Assembly (NCBI GenBank): GCA_013398015.1
Contig: VZRR01002857.1
Coordinates: 62,001-126,000 of the forward strand
From: Oreocharis arfaki
Taxonomy: Eukaryota > Chordata > Aves > Passeriformes > Paramythiidae
Length of the DNA stretch: 64,000 nt
Reading direction: 5' to 3'
This document shows positions 37,189 to 50,800 of this stretch, one piece after another (the first letter of the stretch is position 1; the number at the start of each line of letters is the position of its first letter). Made by a program: the position numbers and the translations under genes. The notes under the pieces are model-generated. The model was given only the letters and a program-made list of their open reading frames with translations, was not told the origin of the DNA and did not search any database.

Positions 37189-37444
37189 GTGAGGAGATTA
37201 TGTGCAGCTGAGCTCAGTAATGGGATGTAACCTAAAACTGACTTGGCCAAGGCTGCATGAGCAGCCAGGACAGGGCAGGCAGATGAGATCTCTCCCATGC
37301 TGCTGTTTGGACAAGTGACTATGTGACAGAAGCTAACCAATCCAGGACATGCTTATTTAAAATCATAACTTGAAGTCACTCCCCCACTGGTTTAACCAAA
37401 CTGAGGAGTGGCAGCATACACTGCAGCGTTACAAACTTCTCAGA

Positions 37445-37910
37445 ACCCAAGCTGGTCCTGCACTTTGGCCACAACAACCCCCTGCAGCACTACAGGTTGG
37501 GGACAGAGTGACCAGACAGTGGCCAGGCAGAAAGGGACCTTGGATACTGATTGACAGCAGCTGAACAGACGGTGTGTGCCCAGGTGGCCAAGAAGGCCAA
37601 TGGCATCCTGGCCTNCAATGTTTACTCTGGAGAAAAGGAGGCTCAGGGGGACCTTACTGATGTCTACACTGCTTGAAAGGAGGCTGTAGCCAGGTGGAGG
37701 TTGGTCTCCTCTCCCAGGAAACCAGCGATAGGACAAGAGGACACAGTCTTAAGCTGTGCCAGGGAGGGTTTAAGTTGGACATTAGGGAGAATTTTTTCAC
37801 TGAAAGGGTGATTAGGCATTGGAATGGGCTGCCCAGGGAGGGTGGCGGAGTCGCTGTCCCTGGAGGTGTTTAAGACTGGATGTGGCATTGATTCTGTGAT
37901 TCTGTGGTTA
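37445..37910 (+). mobile_element. CR1 LINE fragment interrupted by an N, with ~200 bases of the element missing
   Basis: CR1 sequence starts near CCCAAGCTGGTCCTGCACTT and passes through CACAACAACCCCCTGCAGCA and TGTGCCCAGGTGGCCAAGAA. At the single N (37615) it jumps to TTTACTCTGGAGAAAAGGAG. The consensus block between these points, roughly 200 bases, is absent. It then continues through GTTGGACATTAGGGAGAATT and CCTGGAGGTGTTTAAGACTG, and ends abruptly in ATTGATTCTGTGATTCTGTG without the usual last 60 or so bases of the 3' UTR. The element is inactive. Confidence 0.92.
37615..37615. other. Single N, probable collapsed assembly gap
   Basis: One undetermined base lies exactly where the surrounding CR1 loses about 200 bases relative to its family. 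This suggests an unresolved or closed gap rather than a single unread base. Confidence 0.6.
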
Positions 37911-40900
37911 ACTGAGCATTGAACAGCACTATGTGGGAAAAATCAAGCAAACGTAGTTTTCTTGGCAATGGTTACCCTTGTTTTCCATTTTGGGAGGATC
38001 TAGGGCTCTGTGAAACATAACTAGAGATTGTCATTACAAGTCAGCTTCCCAAGACCTCTTATGTTCAGCACTGACTCTTAAATTGGCTCCAAAAACTCTA
38101 AAAATAGATATTAGTGTCATTGTTGCAAGATTAATGTTATGGAATCTATGGATGTAAATTATAGTTCAGTTTAGAAAGGTTTGCATGCATAAATCTCTCA
38201 TGAATACCTTCAAGCAAATATTAAAGGGGTGGAGGATCTTCTGTTTTGCTTTTCTATTGGAGTACTTGTTCCAAGAACTGACTTGAGCTGGACTCTAGTG
38301 GCAGAAAATGAAACCTGACATAATTTCCACTAAGGATTGCGAAGATCAAACCAGTTTTGGAATCCAGACCCAAATCTGAGAACTGTTCCAAGTTCATTAG
38401 TCTAAAGGTGTTCCATTACTTCAGTGAGCATCCTTGCCATGATGAATTCGGAGATGAGCAGCCTTACAAATGGAAGCTCTAACAACCATTACACCAGCAA
38501 AAGTCAGTTTTGTCCCTGGAGTGGCAGGTGTTCAGATAGCCTTTCTTTCTTGCTGTCCTGCCCCGGAGCCACTGCTGTAAACCTGAGAAAACTCTGATTG
38601 TTATTTACTCTTAGGCATCCCAATGTAGCTGTGATGGTACCCAGGGACACTTGTCTGATGGTGTTTGCTGTAGTATAAACTATGATAATATGATCATGTT
38701 GCTGTTACTAGTTATTCACAGAAGTAGTAAAAGGTATCTTTTAAAAAACTAATGATTTTCCCTTCAGAATTTGCTATCAGTATAATTAAGTATATGTGTT
38801 CTTAGATCTAATATGACTAAAGTTTGCTTTCTGATGGTATTTTCTTTGTTCTAGAAATACATCCTAAAGCTTTTAGAGCAGGTGGTTAAAAGTGAGAGAC
38901 TGTCTAAAGATACATAGACACAAAAATAATAAAAAATACTGTTTCACATCTTATTTGCTGTTTGTTGTGGTGTCTTTAGAAACTTGAATACAGTGTTTTC
39001 TTCTGTATCAATGCTTTTTTATTTGTTTTAGTATCAAGACAATAGACTCCATTTCTAGTCTTTTTTTAAAAAATAAGTTAAAACTCCTGTGTTGTCAGAG
39101 TCATAGGCATTTTCTCAAGTCTGGGTTTTTAAACTATTTTGTAGGGAATGTTGCAATATCACTGAATGGCTACAGTTATTCACAGGAATTGTAACCAATA
39201 GGAAAAAACCAAATCAATGTTTGCATTGTTGCTATAGTTTGGAAAGAAAATTTTTGGCAGTGTAGAATAGGTCTATGTAATAAGCTCTAGATTTTCAGTA
39301 TAGTGAGAATAATATAGGAGGAAATTGCCTGTATTTTTATGAGCATGACTCATAAGGGGTATGTTTTCTATGTTTAATATCCAGTGGGTTTTGCCCTCCT
39401 GGAATTACAGCATCCTATGCACAAAACTGCTTCACTTGGCTGATCTTTGGCCTTGTCTTATTCTGGTTGATCTCCACTGTCTTTAGTCAGAGTCAGCTGT
39501 ATTTTCCTAGTGCATGCCAGGGGTAAATATGGCCCCAGTGTACTCAGGGCAGATTCCCTCCCTGTTTTATGTCTGCACTGCACCATGTTGTAGACAGAGA
39601 AGCTCTCAAACCCCACCTAAACTCCTCCTTTTGGAACCAGGGTTAATCTGACTGCTTTGCTACATGTGGCAAACACGTGGAAGCTCTGCTTGCTAATTGC
39701 ACTGTCAGTGATGACAATCTTGCAATCCTGTTCCTCCGAACTTGAGTGTTTGTGTATTCCCATGGGACACCAGGCTTAGATGCTTTCTGGGTGCTCAGTC
39801 CCGAGGTGTGCTGGGTATGGCATGCAGTGTGGCAAGCTTCCTGCTGTCTCAGGCGAGTAGGTGCAGCCAAAAGTGGGGTCTCAGGAGGAGGACAACTAGG
39901 AAAGTGCAGAAGGGGTTGGTGGGAACAACATGGGAACTCCCCCTTGCTTTCCTTGAAACGCGTGCTTATGTTGTTTAAAGACAAAAACCAAACAATGCAA
40001 TAACAAAAACCTACTGGCACACCTTTAGGGAGTCCCATAAGAAAAGAAAATGTGACTGATGCTTGCCATGTGAAGTAACTTTATTATTTTAGTGAAAGAA
40101 TGCTGTAGATATGTACGTTTCTATCCTGCCTGTGTCTGAGTTACTGATGTTGGTACTGATATTATTTCTGTTCTTTGTAATCCCTGACATTTTCTGATGT
40201 GCAAAGACCACTAGTTACTGAAAACTAAAAGCAAGTGAAGTATAGAACTAAAGCCATCTGGTTGTTCAGACAGAAAAGTTAGATAATTAGCTGCTCTTGT
40301 CAAGGGACTGTGATTAAAATAGGCCATCTTCATAATAGTGACTGGTTTGCAAGGGACTTCCTGGAAGCCACCTGGGATAATGATAATGAAAAGAACAAAA
40401 TTAAAAAGGAGGGGGAGGTGGTGCCATTATAGCTCATGATGACTTTTGTAAGTGAATTAAGTCAGCTTTTAACTTGAAGGCTGCTTGTTATTTTGGTCCT
40501 TTAGAAAGAAACAAAGATTGAGTTTTCTGACTGTTTGGCAATGTGATGCCGCTAGGTCAGCCGTGTTACTGCTGGAGATCCTTAATATTTCTATGTCAAG
40601 CTCTGGTTTCATTGCTCACATCCTTATTAACTTGTGGGTGCTGTTGGCACAGCTCATCTTCAAAGGCCACTCTAATCTGTGTAACCTGATGGTTTCTGCT
40701 CAGGGAATTTGTTCCTTTTGGGGGAATCAGCACTATTAAGAAACACTAGAAGAGGAAAAAACATCAGAACAGCATTACTGCATCGTTCTTTGTCAGCTGA
40801 TGATTGCGATATGTGTAGCAATGTTAGTGCAATATGGATTTATGTTGATAGATATCTCTTAAAGAATAAGCTGTTTAGCAAGTAGTACTTAAAAGGGAAC

Positions 40901-41959
40901 CTCTTTGTATAGTGGCAGGAAGGATCTGTGTGATGCTGGCAGCTCCAGCCCACTCTCCAGCACTAGTTGGGGGGTGTTCCCTTTGGCCTTTACTGCTGAA
41001 ATCTTGTCCTCCTCATCCAAGAAGATGGCAGCAGGAAAGCCTCCAAAGGCTACACAGCACTTGCTCTTTCCTGCATGTGGATTCCTTAGTGGATGCCCTA
41101 TGCTGATGTGATAATTTTAATCAGTGAAGTCTGACCTGAATCATCTAAGTAGTGTGTCTGAGAACACACTGTTGAGGGCAGCTATGCTAAATGCACTAGT
41201 AGGATAAAATAAATGAGTAATGAGAATGCTCTATCATTGGTGTGATTTAATTAAATATATTTTCACTTCATACTGATAAAAATCCCATATCTAAATCAAA
41301 TTAATTGAAATTTATTTGGCTTTTTTTTCTTTTAATTGACAGTTGCTACTTATTTAACAATTCTAGTAAAGAGCTGTTCATGTTGTTTTAGAGGCTTGTA
41401 AGAATTCCAATGTGACTGTAATATTTTCTCATATAGAATGTGCTGGAAGTCTCTTGTAAATGTAACCAAGTTTAATACTTAAATTAAAATGTGGGCAAGA
41501 ATTAAAAGTACTCTGGGTTTTCTGTGCTTAAATTCTCCTCAAAAAAAAAAATCTTCTTCTAAATTATTTTCATTAAGTGGAGCTTTTATGTCTCTTTATT
41601 CCTTGATTAGGAAAGCAATGATTTGAGAAATTCAAGATATTGAGGTCTCAAAAGTGTCAGGGATGCTCAGCTTCAGAAAGCATAAGTAAACATTTCAGTG
41701 CAATATACTCAAAATAAATTGCTGTGAATGCTTGTGGAGATACAAATATTTCTGATCAGTTTAATGGGTCAAACTTCCATATAATTAGAAAGGCGCTGAC
41801 TGTACCCATGCACGATCAAGTTAATAATGTCTCATTGCATTCTGTGTAAAATGGGAGCGTGATGCATCTGGTGAATGCTTATCTAAGGCTTCTCCTAAGA
41901 AGTGTTGCATCTGAACACTGCTTTATGAATTTTCTTTTCTCCCTTTTTTTTTCATATAG

Positions 41960-42048
41960 AGAAAATTAGACTATTAAAAACTGCTTTTGAAGTACTTTCT
42001 TCAATACCATCAAAAACTGAAAATCCAGATTTTAGATTACAAGTGCAG
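41960..42048 (+). other. Possible coding exon (89 bases), unconfirmed
   Basis: A long pyrimidine tract (TTTTCTTTTCTCCC and T9, from about 41930) leads into CATATAG, and the segment ends at GTGCAG/GTTGTC. After two leading bases one frame is open for 29 codons, including KIRLLKTAFEVLSS and PDFRLQVQ, ending on a codon boundary. The composition looks like a helical protein segment rather than repeat translation. The acceptor is strong and the donor weak. I recognise no family. Its end phase fits the start of the candidate at 46467. Confidence 0.2.
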
Positions 42049-45000
42049 GTTGTCACTTATGTTTCAAGTTCTGCTTGCTCATGACCTGTTCCAGTATCTA
42101 CACTTGGTGAACTGATGGCCACGGTTCTACTTCGTAATGTTTTTTTTGATGACAGTCTTTTCTATTACGCCTAGTCAAAGAGTCTGACTTTCCAGCATTC
42201 TTCACACTTCTATTGTTATTTACTTACATGGGAGAAAATAGACTGTGAAGTTGACAAGCAAGGTGAATCAAGAACAGGCTTTTCACTTGGTAATGTTACA
42301 GCTGGCTTCAGATAAGTCTTGCATGTGAATAAGTTACTGTCAGTGGTATGAGATAATAGAAAGCCTGGGTGGCTGGGGTTGAGCACTGTGAAGTCTGAAT
42401 GATCTCTTGGTGGCAGTTCATTGGAGTGAAATTTAATCTGGTTTTAAAATTTGGATTTTTTTTTTTTTTAACATAGATTGTTATGTGGTGTGACAAACCA
42501 TCACAATGTTCCTTCCCCCCAAATTGTACCCCTCTAATGTGCCAGGGTTTTTTCACATCTGCTCGTTGATGAGGTGTCTGATTATAGATTTTTGGTTTGT
42601 CCTGTTCTTTGTGCAAGCTGGTGAAATTCAGATTTTCCTGTAGATGAGCCTTTGGCTTTTCAGTTGCTTCCGCCTTGCAAAGAAATTAATTCCTTCAAGC
42701 CAGTGAGTCTGCAGCTCCAGCTGTGACTGTAGATGAATGTTCTTGCAGGGTCATGTAGTTTAGCTCTGAACCTAAATAAAAGGATTAACAAGAGTTCACT
42801 TGGAGGAAAAACACTTAATTTCACTATAATAACTATGAGAATCCATAGGGAAAACCAATAAAGCTTTACTATTAAAATTGTTAACAAATGATTATTCCAC
42901 CCTGACACCCTCTTCCCGCTGTTGCTGTACTTTTGAGCAGTAACAAATGATGGGATTGACCTAGTTCATGGTAGTGCTTTAGTCCCTGGCCTACAGATGA
43001 TCTTCTTGTAAAATAATTTCTAGTCTAGTTCTTTTAAGAAGCATTGAGAGTATTTATGAAGGAAGCAATGTTTTCTGATGCATTTCACTCCCCTTTCTGC
43101 CCCAAAACCTTGTTTGGTGTGAAGGAAGAAGGTGCATGATGTGGATAATGATGCTGGAACTGAGCCTGGCAGCTAGCAATAGCCAGATGATCCATCTCAT
43201 TTCTCCAGAAGAGCATGACCAATTTCCACAGCTAGCACAAACTGCTTTTAATGATTCCTGGCAGAAAAGGAGGATTTCTGGGGTGAGTGACTCTCTTCAG
43301 TTGCATATATAGACCTCATTGTCTCATCTCCAAGCAGCACCTCTCCTCAGGAATGGAGGAGAGCAGAGGGGCTGCTGGTAGGGGCTTCCTCACTCAGTAA
43401 TGTCTCAGCTGGCTGGTGATGACTGTGGTACAGCTGCTTTCCACTCAAGCAAGTGGTGTGAGCCACAGGGGCCAAGCCACTGCTCAGGGCAATAGTCTGA
43501 TCCTTCAGGGCCCTCCTGTCTCTCATGGAGATGCAAGGAGAGGGAGGAAGGATTTTGATCGTAGTGATCTTGACTCTCTTCCCAGCATTTTTGAACTGCC
43601 GGCCTCAGGCAGCACTATTGTCTAAGCAGACAAAGCAGTGCTTGTATCCATTTCCTTGGGAAGGAAATCAGGTAATTAAAATTGACTAATGTGACTGCCC
43701 TGATTGGTTTAAGAAATCAAACAGATGGAAACTGTCTAATTTTAAAGGTTAAATCTTGATATTAGCTTTGTCTTTTGCTTCATTTGGGCTTTGGAGGTGG
43801 GGAGTGAGTTCTGGTTGGTAGGTTGGTGACCCTCATGAACCCCTGTCTAAAAATGCCACGGTGCCCACCTGGGTTACCTGCTGGGAGCTTCTGATGTTGA
43901 AGTGAAGGCATGAAGGCTGGTGCATGAATAGGTCTCCCCAAAAATGGTCTGAGCTTCTGCTTGAGTACACACTTAGCACCAGGAACTGGAAAGCATTTTG
44001 GGTTCTGTCTTGTGCTTTTGTGTTCCTTATTTTTGTTTCAAAGATTTTGCCCCTTTGAAACATGTTTTTGTGCCTAGTATATATTTTCAAAGAAATATAA
44101 CTTGTAAAAGTATTCATCAATCTGTCTTTCATCAGTAGGCCACCTAACACCTTTTTATTTTTTCAGAGAAAAGAAAAATATGTGGATAAGATTTTACTTT
44201 GTTTCAACAATGTTTTTCGTTTGTGACCAGATGAGAATCACACTCAACTTTGACTTTGACCTACTCTCTTTATTTCTCTCCAGTTTTCTTGCTTGCACAC
44301 TTAGGAATGTGTAATTGGGTTTTTTTCCCCTCTTCATGATCATTTTGTGGAGCACCTTCTGAAACTGTAGAGACTACCGACAGTCCATAGGGATGGCCTA
44401 GGAGCCACAGTCTGAACAGAATTCCACACGAACTTTTGTTCTTCACTATACCCTTGCTCCAGCACTCTTTGAGCCAAATGTTTTTGATGGTCTCTTGTTT
44501 AATACTTAATGAGGCTTTAATTAGTCACAAGTGGCAATTATCCTCCAAAGTGAGGAATTGCAGTTAAATGAGTTAGGTATGGTCTTCTATCAACTTATTT
44601 TATAATGGGTTTTTTTGATTATTTTTTTTAATGGCTCTGTGTTCATGTGAGCAGCTTGTGCTTTAGAGATGTGTCTGTTTTTCCTACATTCTTCAGTGAT
44701 CTTGGGTCTCCTTGCAGAAATTGCCGAGATTCTGTTGGAAGCGACTTGAGTTCTAACAGCACTTTTTATGTGAACAGTTGGCTGATATTTTGGCTGCGTT
44801 TTCAGGACCTTAGAGTTATAAGGTGAAAATTATAGATCAAAGCCACTGGAGGTACTGGTACAATGTAAGGTGTCTCTATGCATATTAGGTGTTTCATTGG
44901 CTTATTGTTGAGTTCACACTAATGGGATTTAAACATGAATAGGGAATTGTAATTTAGGGTCTCCCCCTCCTCTACGTAGTAGCTTGAATGTACACCAAGT

Positions 45001-46466
45001 TTATAAGATGCATTCTGGATAAGGCTCACTTTCATTTATCTACTTGATTTATTGATTTAATTTGTAAACAGAACAAATATGAGAGGAGTCACTAATGAAA
45101 TAAGAATATCACCTGCTCCTGCTGCATTTCAAGTTATTTCTTAACACAGAGATACACTGAAGCCTTTTCTGTGTAATTGGGGGTGAGGTTCTGTAGGCTT
45201 TTAGGCAGTTAGGTAAAATTGGGGTGATGTGAAAAGACATAAAATAGAAAAATGAATATTAGATAAAACATTTCAAGTTTTGTAGATGTTGAGAGGGGTA
45301 TGAGATGAGCTTGTGGATTTTGTAAGGTTCACCTCATCATAAATGAAGTACAGTCAAACACAATTGTAGCCGTATCCTGAGTGATGCTTTGCTAAACCTC
45401 ACTTACTGGAGCAGGCAGCTGGGCTGTCCATGAGAAGCAACTGCATTGAAGCAGCAGAAACCAGAATGTTCTTCCATGTGCTACAGAGTGCTGGAAATTG
45501 AGTGGGACCTATGTGAAGATGTGCAACAGGGAGGAAATGTGTGATATAGATGTAGTTCACAATAAAATGTTGTATCCTTTGTAAAAGCAGACCCATCTGT
45601 GTGCTGTTATGAAGAAGGACTTTTCCTGTGCCCTAGAAAGCATGTTTTGCCCATGAAGTTTATGGTGTTGTGCTTGCAGACATGGGAGTTAATTGCAGTA
45701 CATGAAACCTGAAAGGTTAATTTCCCGACTGCATCATTACTCTGTTAATCAAGCAGATGTATGTAACACTAGCAGTGCACATTTCTTCAAATTTGCTATT
45801 TGATTTATAAAAAGAAGACTTTGCAGAGATACCATTTAACTGATGTAAGTTGCAGAGCTTTTTGATGTACTCATGTTGTGGCTCTAAAGTCAAAATGCAG
45901 CACTAAAAATAGCTGTGTCCAGAATTTTAAAGTATTCTTTGTATCTGGACCCTTAAACACAGAGCTTTCCATTTGAAAACAAAGGAAAAATATTAAGGAA
46001 GGACATATTTCATATTTAGCATAAGTCATTGTTTCTATAAAATGCAACCATAATGTGGAAATATTCCTTCTTTTTCTGTGAGAACTGAAAAACTTCTCTA
46101 GAATCCGTGTGAATTAATATCGACAAGTGAATACGTCGATGGAACATAGGTGCCAAATCATTAAACTGACTGTGGACTACTGTTTCTCTTTTGATTCTTC
46201 TATTTTCATGTCATGTTGATTTCTCCATTTATAATTAGTCTTGTTAGTAATTGTGTTACTTGTGGTTCTGATTCTGCCACAGCAGAACATATCACAACTT
46301 TGTTTGAATGCATGGAGAAAGTCTAAATTAAAAAAAAAAGTATCATTGGAACTAAAAAAAAATCCTTGCAAATTCAGTGTCACACTGAGTTCTGAAGTAT
46401 TATTGTTTGCATTGGATTTGGTGGCTTTTGTATCATGTAACGTGCTGTTTCTTTTTAAACACTTAG

Positions 46467-46555
46467 GAGTTCACCCGATCTTTTTGTTATGTGGTTGCTG
46501 AAGCATTATCCTGGGACAGCAGTAATAATGGATGCATGAACAGAACACATTTCAG
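46467..46555 (+). other. Possible coding exon (89 bases), unconfirmed
   Basis: An acceptor (TTTCTTTTTAAACACTTAG) and a good donor (TTTCAG/GTGAGA) bound a segment open in one frame only: 29 codons plus two bases, beginning EFTRSFCYVVAEALSWD. The other two frames contain stops. It starts on a codon boundary, matching the end of the 41960 candidate. It ends two bases into a codon, matching the start of the 49809 candidate. The product is not recognised; a chance pseudo-exon remains the main alternative. Confidence 0.22.
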
Positions 46556-47204
46556 GTGAGAAACCAGATGTATGCCATTTGGTGTGGCTGTTCATTAACT
46601 TTCTTCACATTATTTCAGTTCAGCTTCAATAGTAGCAGTCTTTAATGTTACACCACTAAAATTCACCGAATATAAAATATAAATCTCTTGTCTACATGAA
46701 TGTTTACATATATCTCTCTGTAAATCAGTGTCAGCTGTTTTTTGGTTTTCCGTCTAGATTTGGTAACCCTGGTAACAGATGCTGCTGCTGCTATTACAGT
46801 CTTTACCCTTGCTACTGTATAAATTTCCTTAAGAATTTTATTTCACATTAGTGGTTATGACTATAGGATATATAAGGGTAATTTCAGCATTTCTTGAGTG
46901 GTTTAGGTAACTTAACTTGTTCTTTAAGGCTGTGCCAATTCAGGATATAGTTGTCAAGTTGTTGATATCCTTGGAAGTTAATACAAGCTTGTTAAAGCCT
47001 GCACAAAGGCAGACAAAAGTTGGTATTGATTTAATGCTTGCTGTTTCACAAGCTTCCTGGGAAAACACGGACAAATTCTTTAGTTTCTGTATCAGTGGGA
47101 ACTAAATGCCTACACACCAATATGCTTGCATTTCTGGTAGGGAAAACAGTGTGTCCAGAATACTTTTTTTTGCACAACTCTGATATGCTCAGGGCTGCAT
47201 TGAG

Positions 47205-47803
47205 CTGTGTGCCTCAGGATCACCTTGTTGTGCTGGCAGAGTAGAGCTGCCAGACACCCAGTGCTCCAAAGTGAGGGTAGGTGCTCTCGAGTGCATATTT
47301 CGGCTAAAGCGAAAGGCTTATATGTAAGTGCTGTTTTAAGTCACACGTGGGATTGAGGATCGTTGGGCTTCCAATTGCCCTCTTCTCTTCTTCCTTTGGA
47401 AGAGCATTGTGAAGATGGATGTAGTGAAGGCTGCATTGTGTTCAGGTTGGAGCCAGATGTGAAGGTACAGTGTTAAAAGAGGTGTCTTAAGTCAAGGGCA
47501 CAAAATATACAAANTTCTGTGTGCCTCAGGGTCACCTTGTTGTGCTGTCAGAGTAGAGCTGCCAGACACCCAGTGCTCCAAAGTGAGGGTAGGTGCTCTC
47601 GAGTGCATATTTCGGCTAAAGCGAAAGGCTTATATGTAAGTGCTGTTTTAAGTCACACGTGGGATTGAGGATCGCTGGGCTTCCAATTGCCCTCTTCTCT
47701 TCTTCACTACATGGTGAAGGCTGCGTTGTGTTCAGGTTGGAGCCAGATGTGAAGGTACAGTGTTAAAAGAGGTGTCTTAAGTCAAGGGCACAAAATATAC
47801 AAA
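47205..47803 (+). repeat. Tandem pair of near-identical ~300-base units separated by an N
   Basis: Copy 1 (47205-47513) and copy 2 (47517-47803) both begin CTGTGTGCCTCAGG and both end GGGCACAAAATATACAAA. They differ by about four single bases and by a 22-base indel: copy 1 has CTTTGGAAGAGCATTGTGAA plus adjoining bases after TTCTTC, where copy 2 has CACTACAT. An N (47514) and two bases lie between them. The unit is not a repeat family I know. It is either a very recent tandem duplication or two haplotypes laid end to end by the assembler. Confidence 0.95.
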
Positions 47804-50800
47804 GGAACAACCCTGGAGTTTACTTTGTTCTCCAGCTTGCAGGGTGCAAGAGCATAAACACAGCAAACACATCAAAATGTCAGTATCTGTGGATCAAGGA
47901 CCAGGTTAGGCCTAGAGCTTTAGAAAAGGCATGGTAGCCTCCTGTCCCATGGAGTGACTGACAGATGATGCTGAGAGAGGAGAGTGGAGCATGTGGTTGC
48001 TTCCCAGATCAACCACTCATGCTCCACAGACAGACATCTGAGAGAGTGCTGGCTTCTGTGTTGAGTAGTCTTGGCTATGCTTTCCCTTTCTGTGAATTTG
48101 TGAGGTTATGTTTTGATCCCAGGTGGATTTTTAGGCTCTGCCACTTGGTACTGTTCCGGATTCCCCATCTGAATTCCGGGAGGGAGGAAGCAAGTAGTCC
48201 CTGAAGTTCTTTTTGAACCTCCTGCTTCCTAATTTTATTTAACCTAGGGACTAGGCTGATGTGCCAGGGGACTCAGGAGCTGAGCTGAGCCTTTTCTGCT
48301 CCAGTGGGGTGGTAGGAAAGGATGATGGGTGCGAAGCTTCAAAGAGAGCTTAAGAAGTGGCTACACTAAAATCTCCTTGAAATGAAGTGAAACTGTGGGA
48401 CTTCTGTGGCCCTCCCACTGCTACTGCCTTCCTAATGAGTAGGTTTGAGGCAGTTGCTCAGACCTGTCTTGCTTTTCTCTTTTAGTTTATTTCCCGTGAT
48501 TTTAATAGTAATTTGGGCTTTATGTTCTGTACCTCCTAGATTTACAGAAAGCAACAGAGAAGATGCTATGTCATCTGTTAAGCAGTCATCCTGCCATTTT
48601 TTTTTCCTGACAGGATTCAAGATTGCATGGAAGAAACTACCATAAATTTAAAATATCCTGGGGATACATACTCACTGGGTTGAGCCTCTCAGGAAGACAT
48701 TAAAATATAGGACCATTAATCAGAACTGAACTATATTTTTTCTTGTTGTTTTTCTTTCGCACATTTCAAACATTGCTTTTGGGTTCACAGAAACTTCAGA
48801 TGGACTAAAAGAAAAAAAAGGAATTGCCCAATCATACCTTTGCAGCAAAATCATTGCACTGAGTACCCGACTGTACATATTGCACTTGATGTGCCAAGGC
48901 TGTGGAAGGAAGTGTGAATATTGCGTAAATCTACCTGGCTTGCTTAGATGGAGTCTCAGAAAAACACTATGCAATATATATGACGTTAACTATTATGGTA
49001 GGATTGCTGAACTGGAAAGGGCTGAAGGTGGGCCTCTCTGAATAGGTAAAATTTGATACTGTGAATGTGCTATCTACAGAATTCAGAGTATGACAGTCTC
49101 AAGTGTAAAAGCATTTCAAGTTCTGTAGAAGCAAGCAGAAACCAAAACAGCTCTTAGCTAGAATCTTAGAGCCAGTTGAAGGAGAATAATTTAATTACAC
49201 AAATTCTTCTTCTTGGCAGAGAATATTTGGGAGACAGAATTTATGCAGCTGGATAGAAGTTTGGTTTATTTTTGCTCTTGATTTTTGTTTTTGTTAGATC
49301 TTGGACTTAATAAGTGATTACAGAACCAGATGAATGTTGTACACTTTCTTTTATCCCAAGTGCCCTTATTTTCCCTTCTGTGTCTATATTTGGGGCTAAA
49401 TCCTTATGAGATACAGGGCAAATTGGATGTAGCATATAATTTAAGGCTATTTCACTTGAAGATGACTCCACTGTGTGCATTCTGATGGCTCATAGAAAAA
49501 AAAAACCACATAAAAGACTGCCAAGCCAGCTTGCTCACTTAGAGGAAACTGTTGCACACCTTGTTCCTCAGTTCCCTAGAAAATGGGCACAGGTTTTCTC
49601 CTAAATGCCTTTTATGAGACTGATGGACACTGAACTTTCTTGTGGTACAAAATGACCAAATATTTAATGGAGAACCAAAAGAAAGAACCTGAAATGGAAA
49701 AGCTTTGCAATACTAGAACTGTGGGTGAACTGCTTGCTTGCTGTTTTAAGCCTTCAAAAAGGAGATGTGGTGGGGAGAAGGGCAAATCTGCTTTGTTTTC
49801 CTGTACAGGAAGGAGTGGCTGAAAAAAATGTGTTTGAGAGAGTTTGGAAATGGAGAAAGTGAATTGAACAATTTGATTAGACTAAAGAGAATAAGGTTTA
49901 TCTACAGCTCCTCTGGATGCATGTGAATATGTGGAGGTGGATTGTTTCTTGCCAAGGATTTGTATAAAATTGTAAAAACAGACCAGGGTTGGCTTTTTTT
50001 GTAAACCTTTTTTTTCTGTAGCAGGATATAACTAGATTGTAAACTTTGGCAGGACTCTTAACATCTGAATGCTTCTTGAAACTCTGACAATGTTCTTGTA
50101 AAACTGATTCTGGAACTGGAATAAATGAGAGATTTTTCTAGTCTTTGTCTTGTTAATTAGATGAAACAGTAAGTTTAAAATTTGTTCAGAAGGAGGTCAA
50201 AACAAACAAGAAATTGAGATTGGAGGAGCCAAACAAGGATAAATAATGAGCCAATTTTTCAAACTGGCATTGACATACCAAGAGTTTGGAAAAAGTAATG
50301 CTTGCAAGCTTCCTTTATTATTATAACCTCTTGAACAGAATAATCCTGTCCAAACAGCTATAAACGCTTCCCAATAGAGAAGTTTATGACCTAGTTTCTG
50401 ACTGAAACACAGTATCACAGTGTGTGGAAAGAACTTAAGTGAAGACACTGGTGGCAGTGCCTCTAGCACATAGAGACTTCATGTATTGCCCTTCGCAAAT
50501 GCTTGTTAATTGGAGTCAAGTGGAGTGAATTTGAAACACTGGTGGTGGTTTTTTTTTTTTTGTTTGTTTGTTTGTTTTTTTTTCCTGTAAGTTTAGCTTG
50601 TTAAATGCCTGAGTTGGCATGCGGAATTTTCATTGATGTCTGAATTTTTTAACAGAGCACTGTTTGGAAAAATGATCGTTCTAGGATTATCTTAACAGGA
50701 ATTCAGCAATTCTAGGATGCCTTTTTAGATTCTGTGCTTGGAGTGGTGAAGGGGGAGAAAAAGGTGCATTTATTCTGCTCACAGTTATAAATCTGTTCTG

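Larger units (their letters stand above)
37911..47204. other. Unique non-coding DNA with two exon candidates
   Basis: About 9.3 kb without a recognised gene or interspersed repeat. Simple tracts include A10 near 41540, T13 at 42460-42472 and A9 near 46330. A 131-codon minus-strand open frame at 39643-40038 has no family resemblance. Candidate exons are listed separately at 41960 and 46467. Confidence 0.5.

Noticed and set aside
39643..40038. 131-codon minus-strand open frame
   Set aside because: No recognisable domain, no splice borders, and overlapping + strand frames of similar length; consistent with chance.
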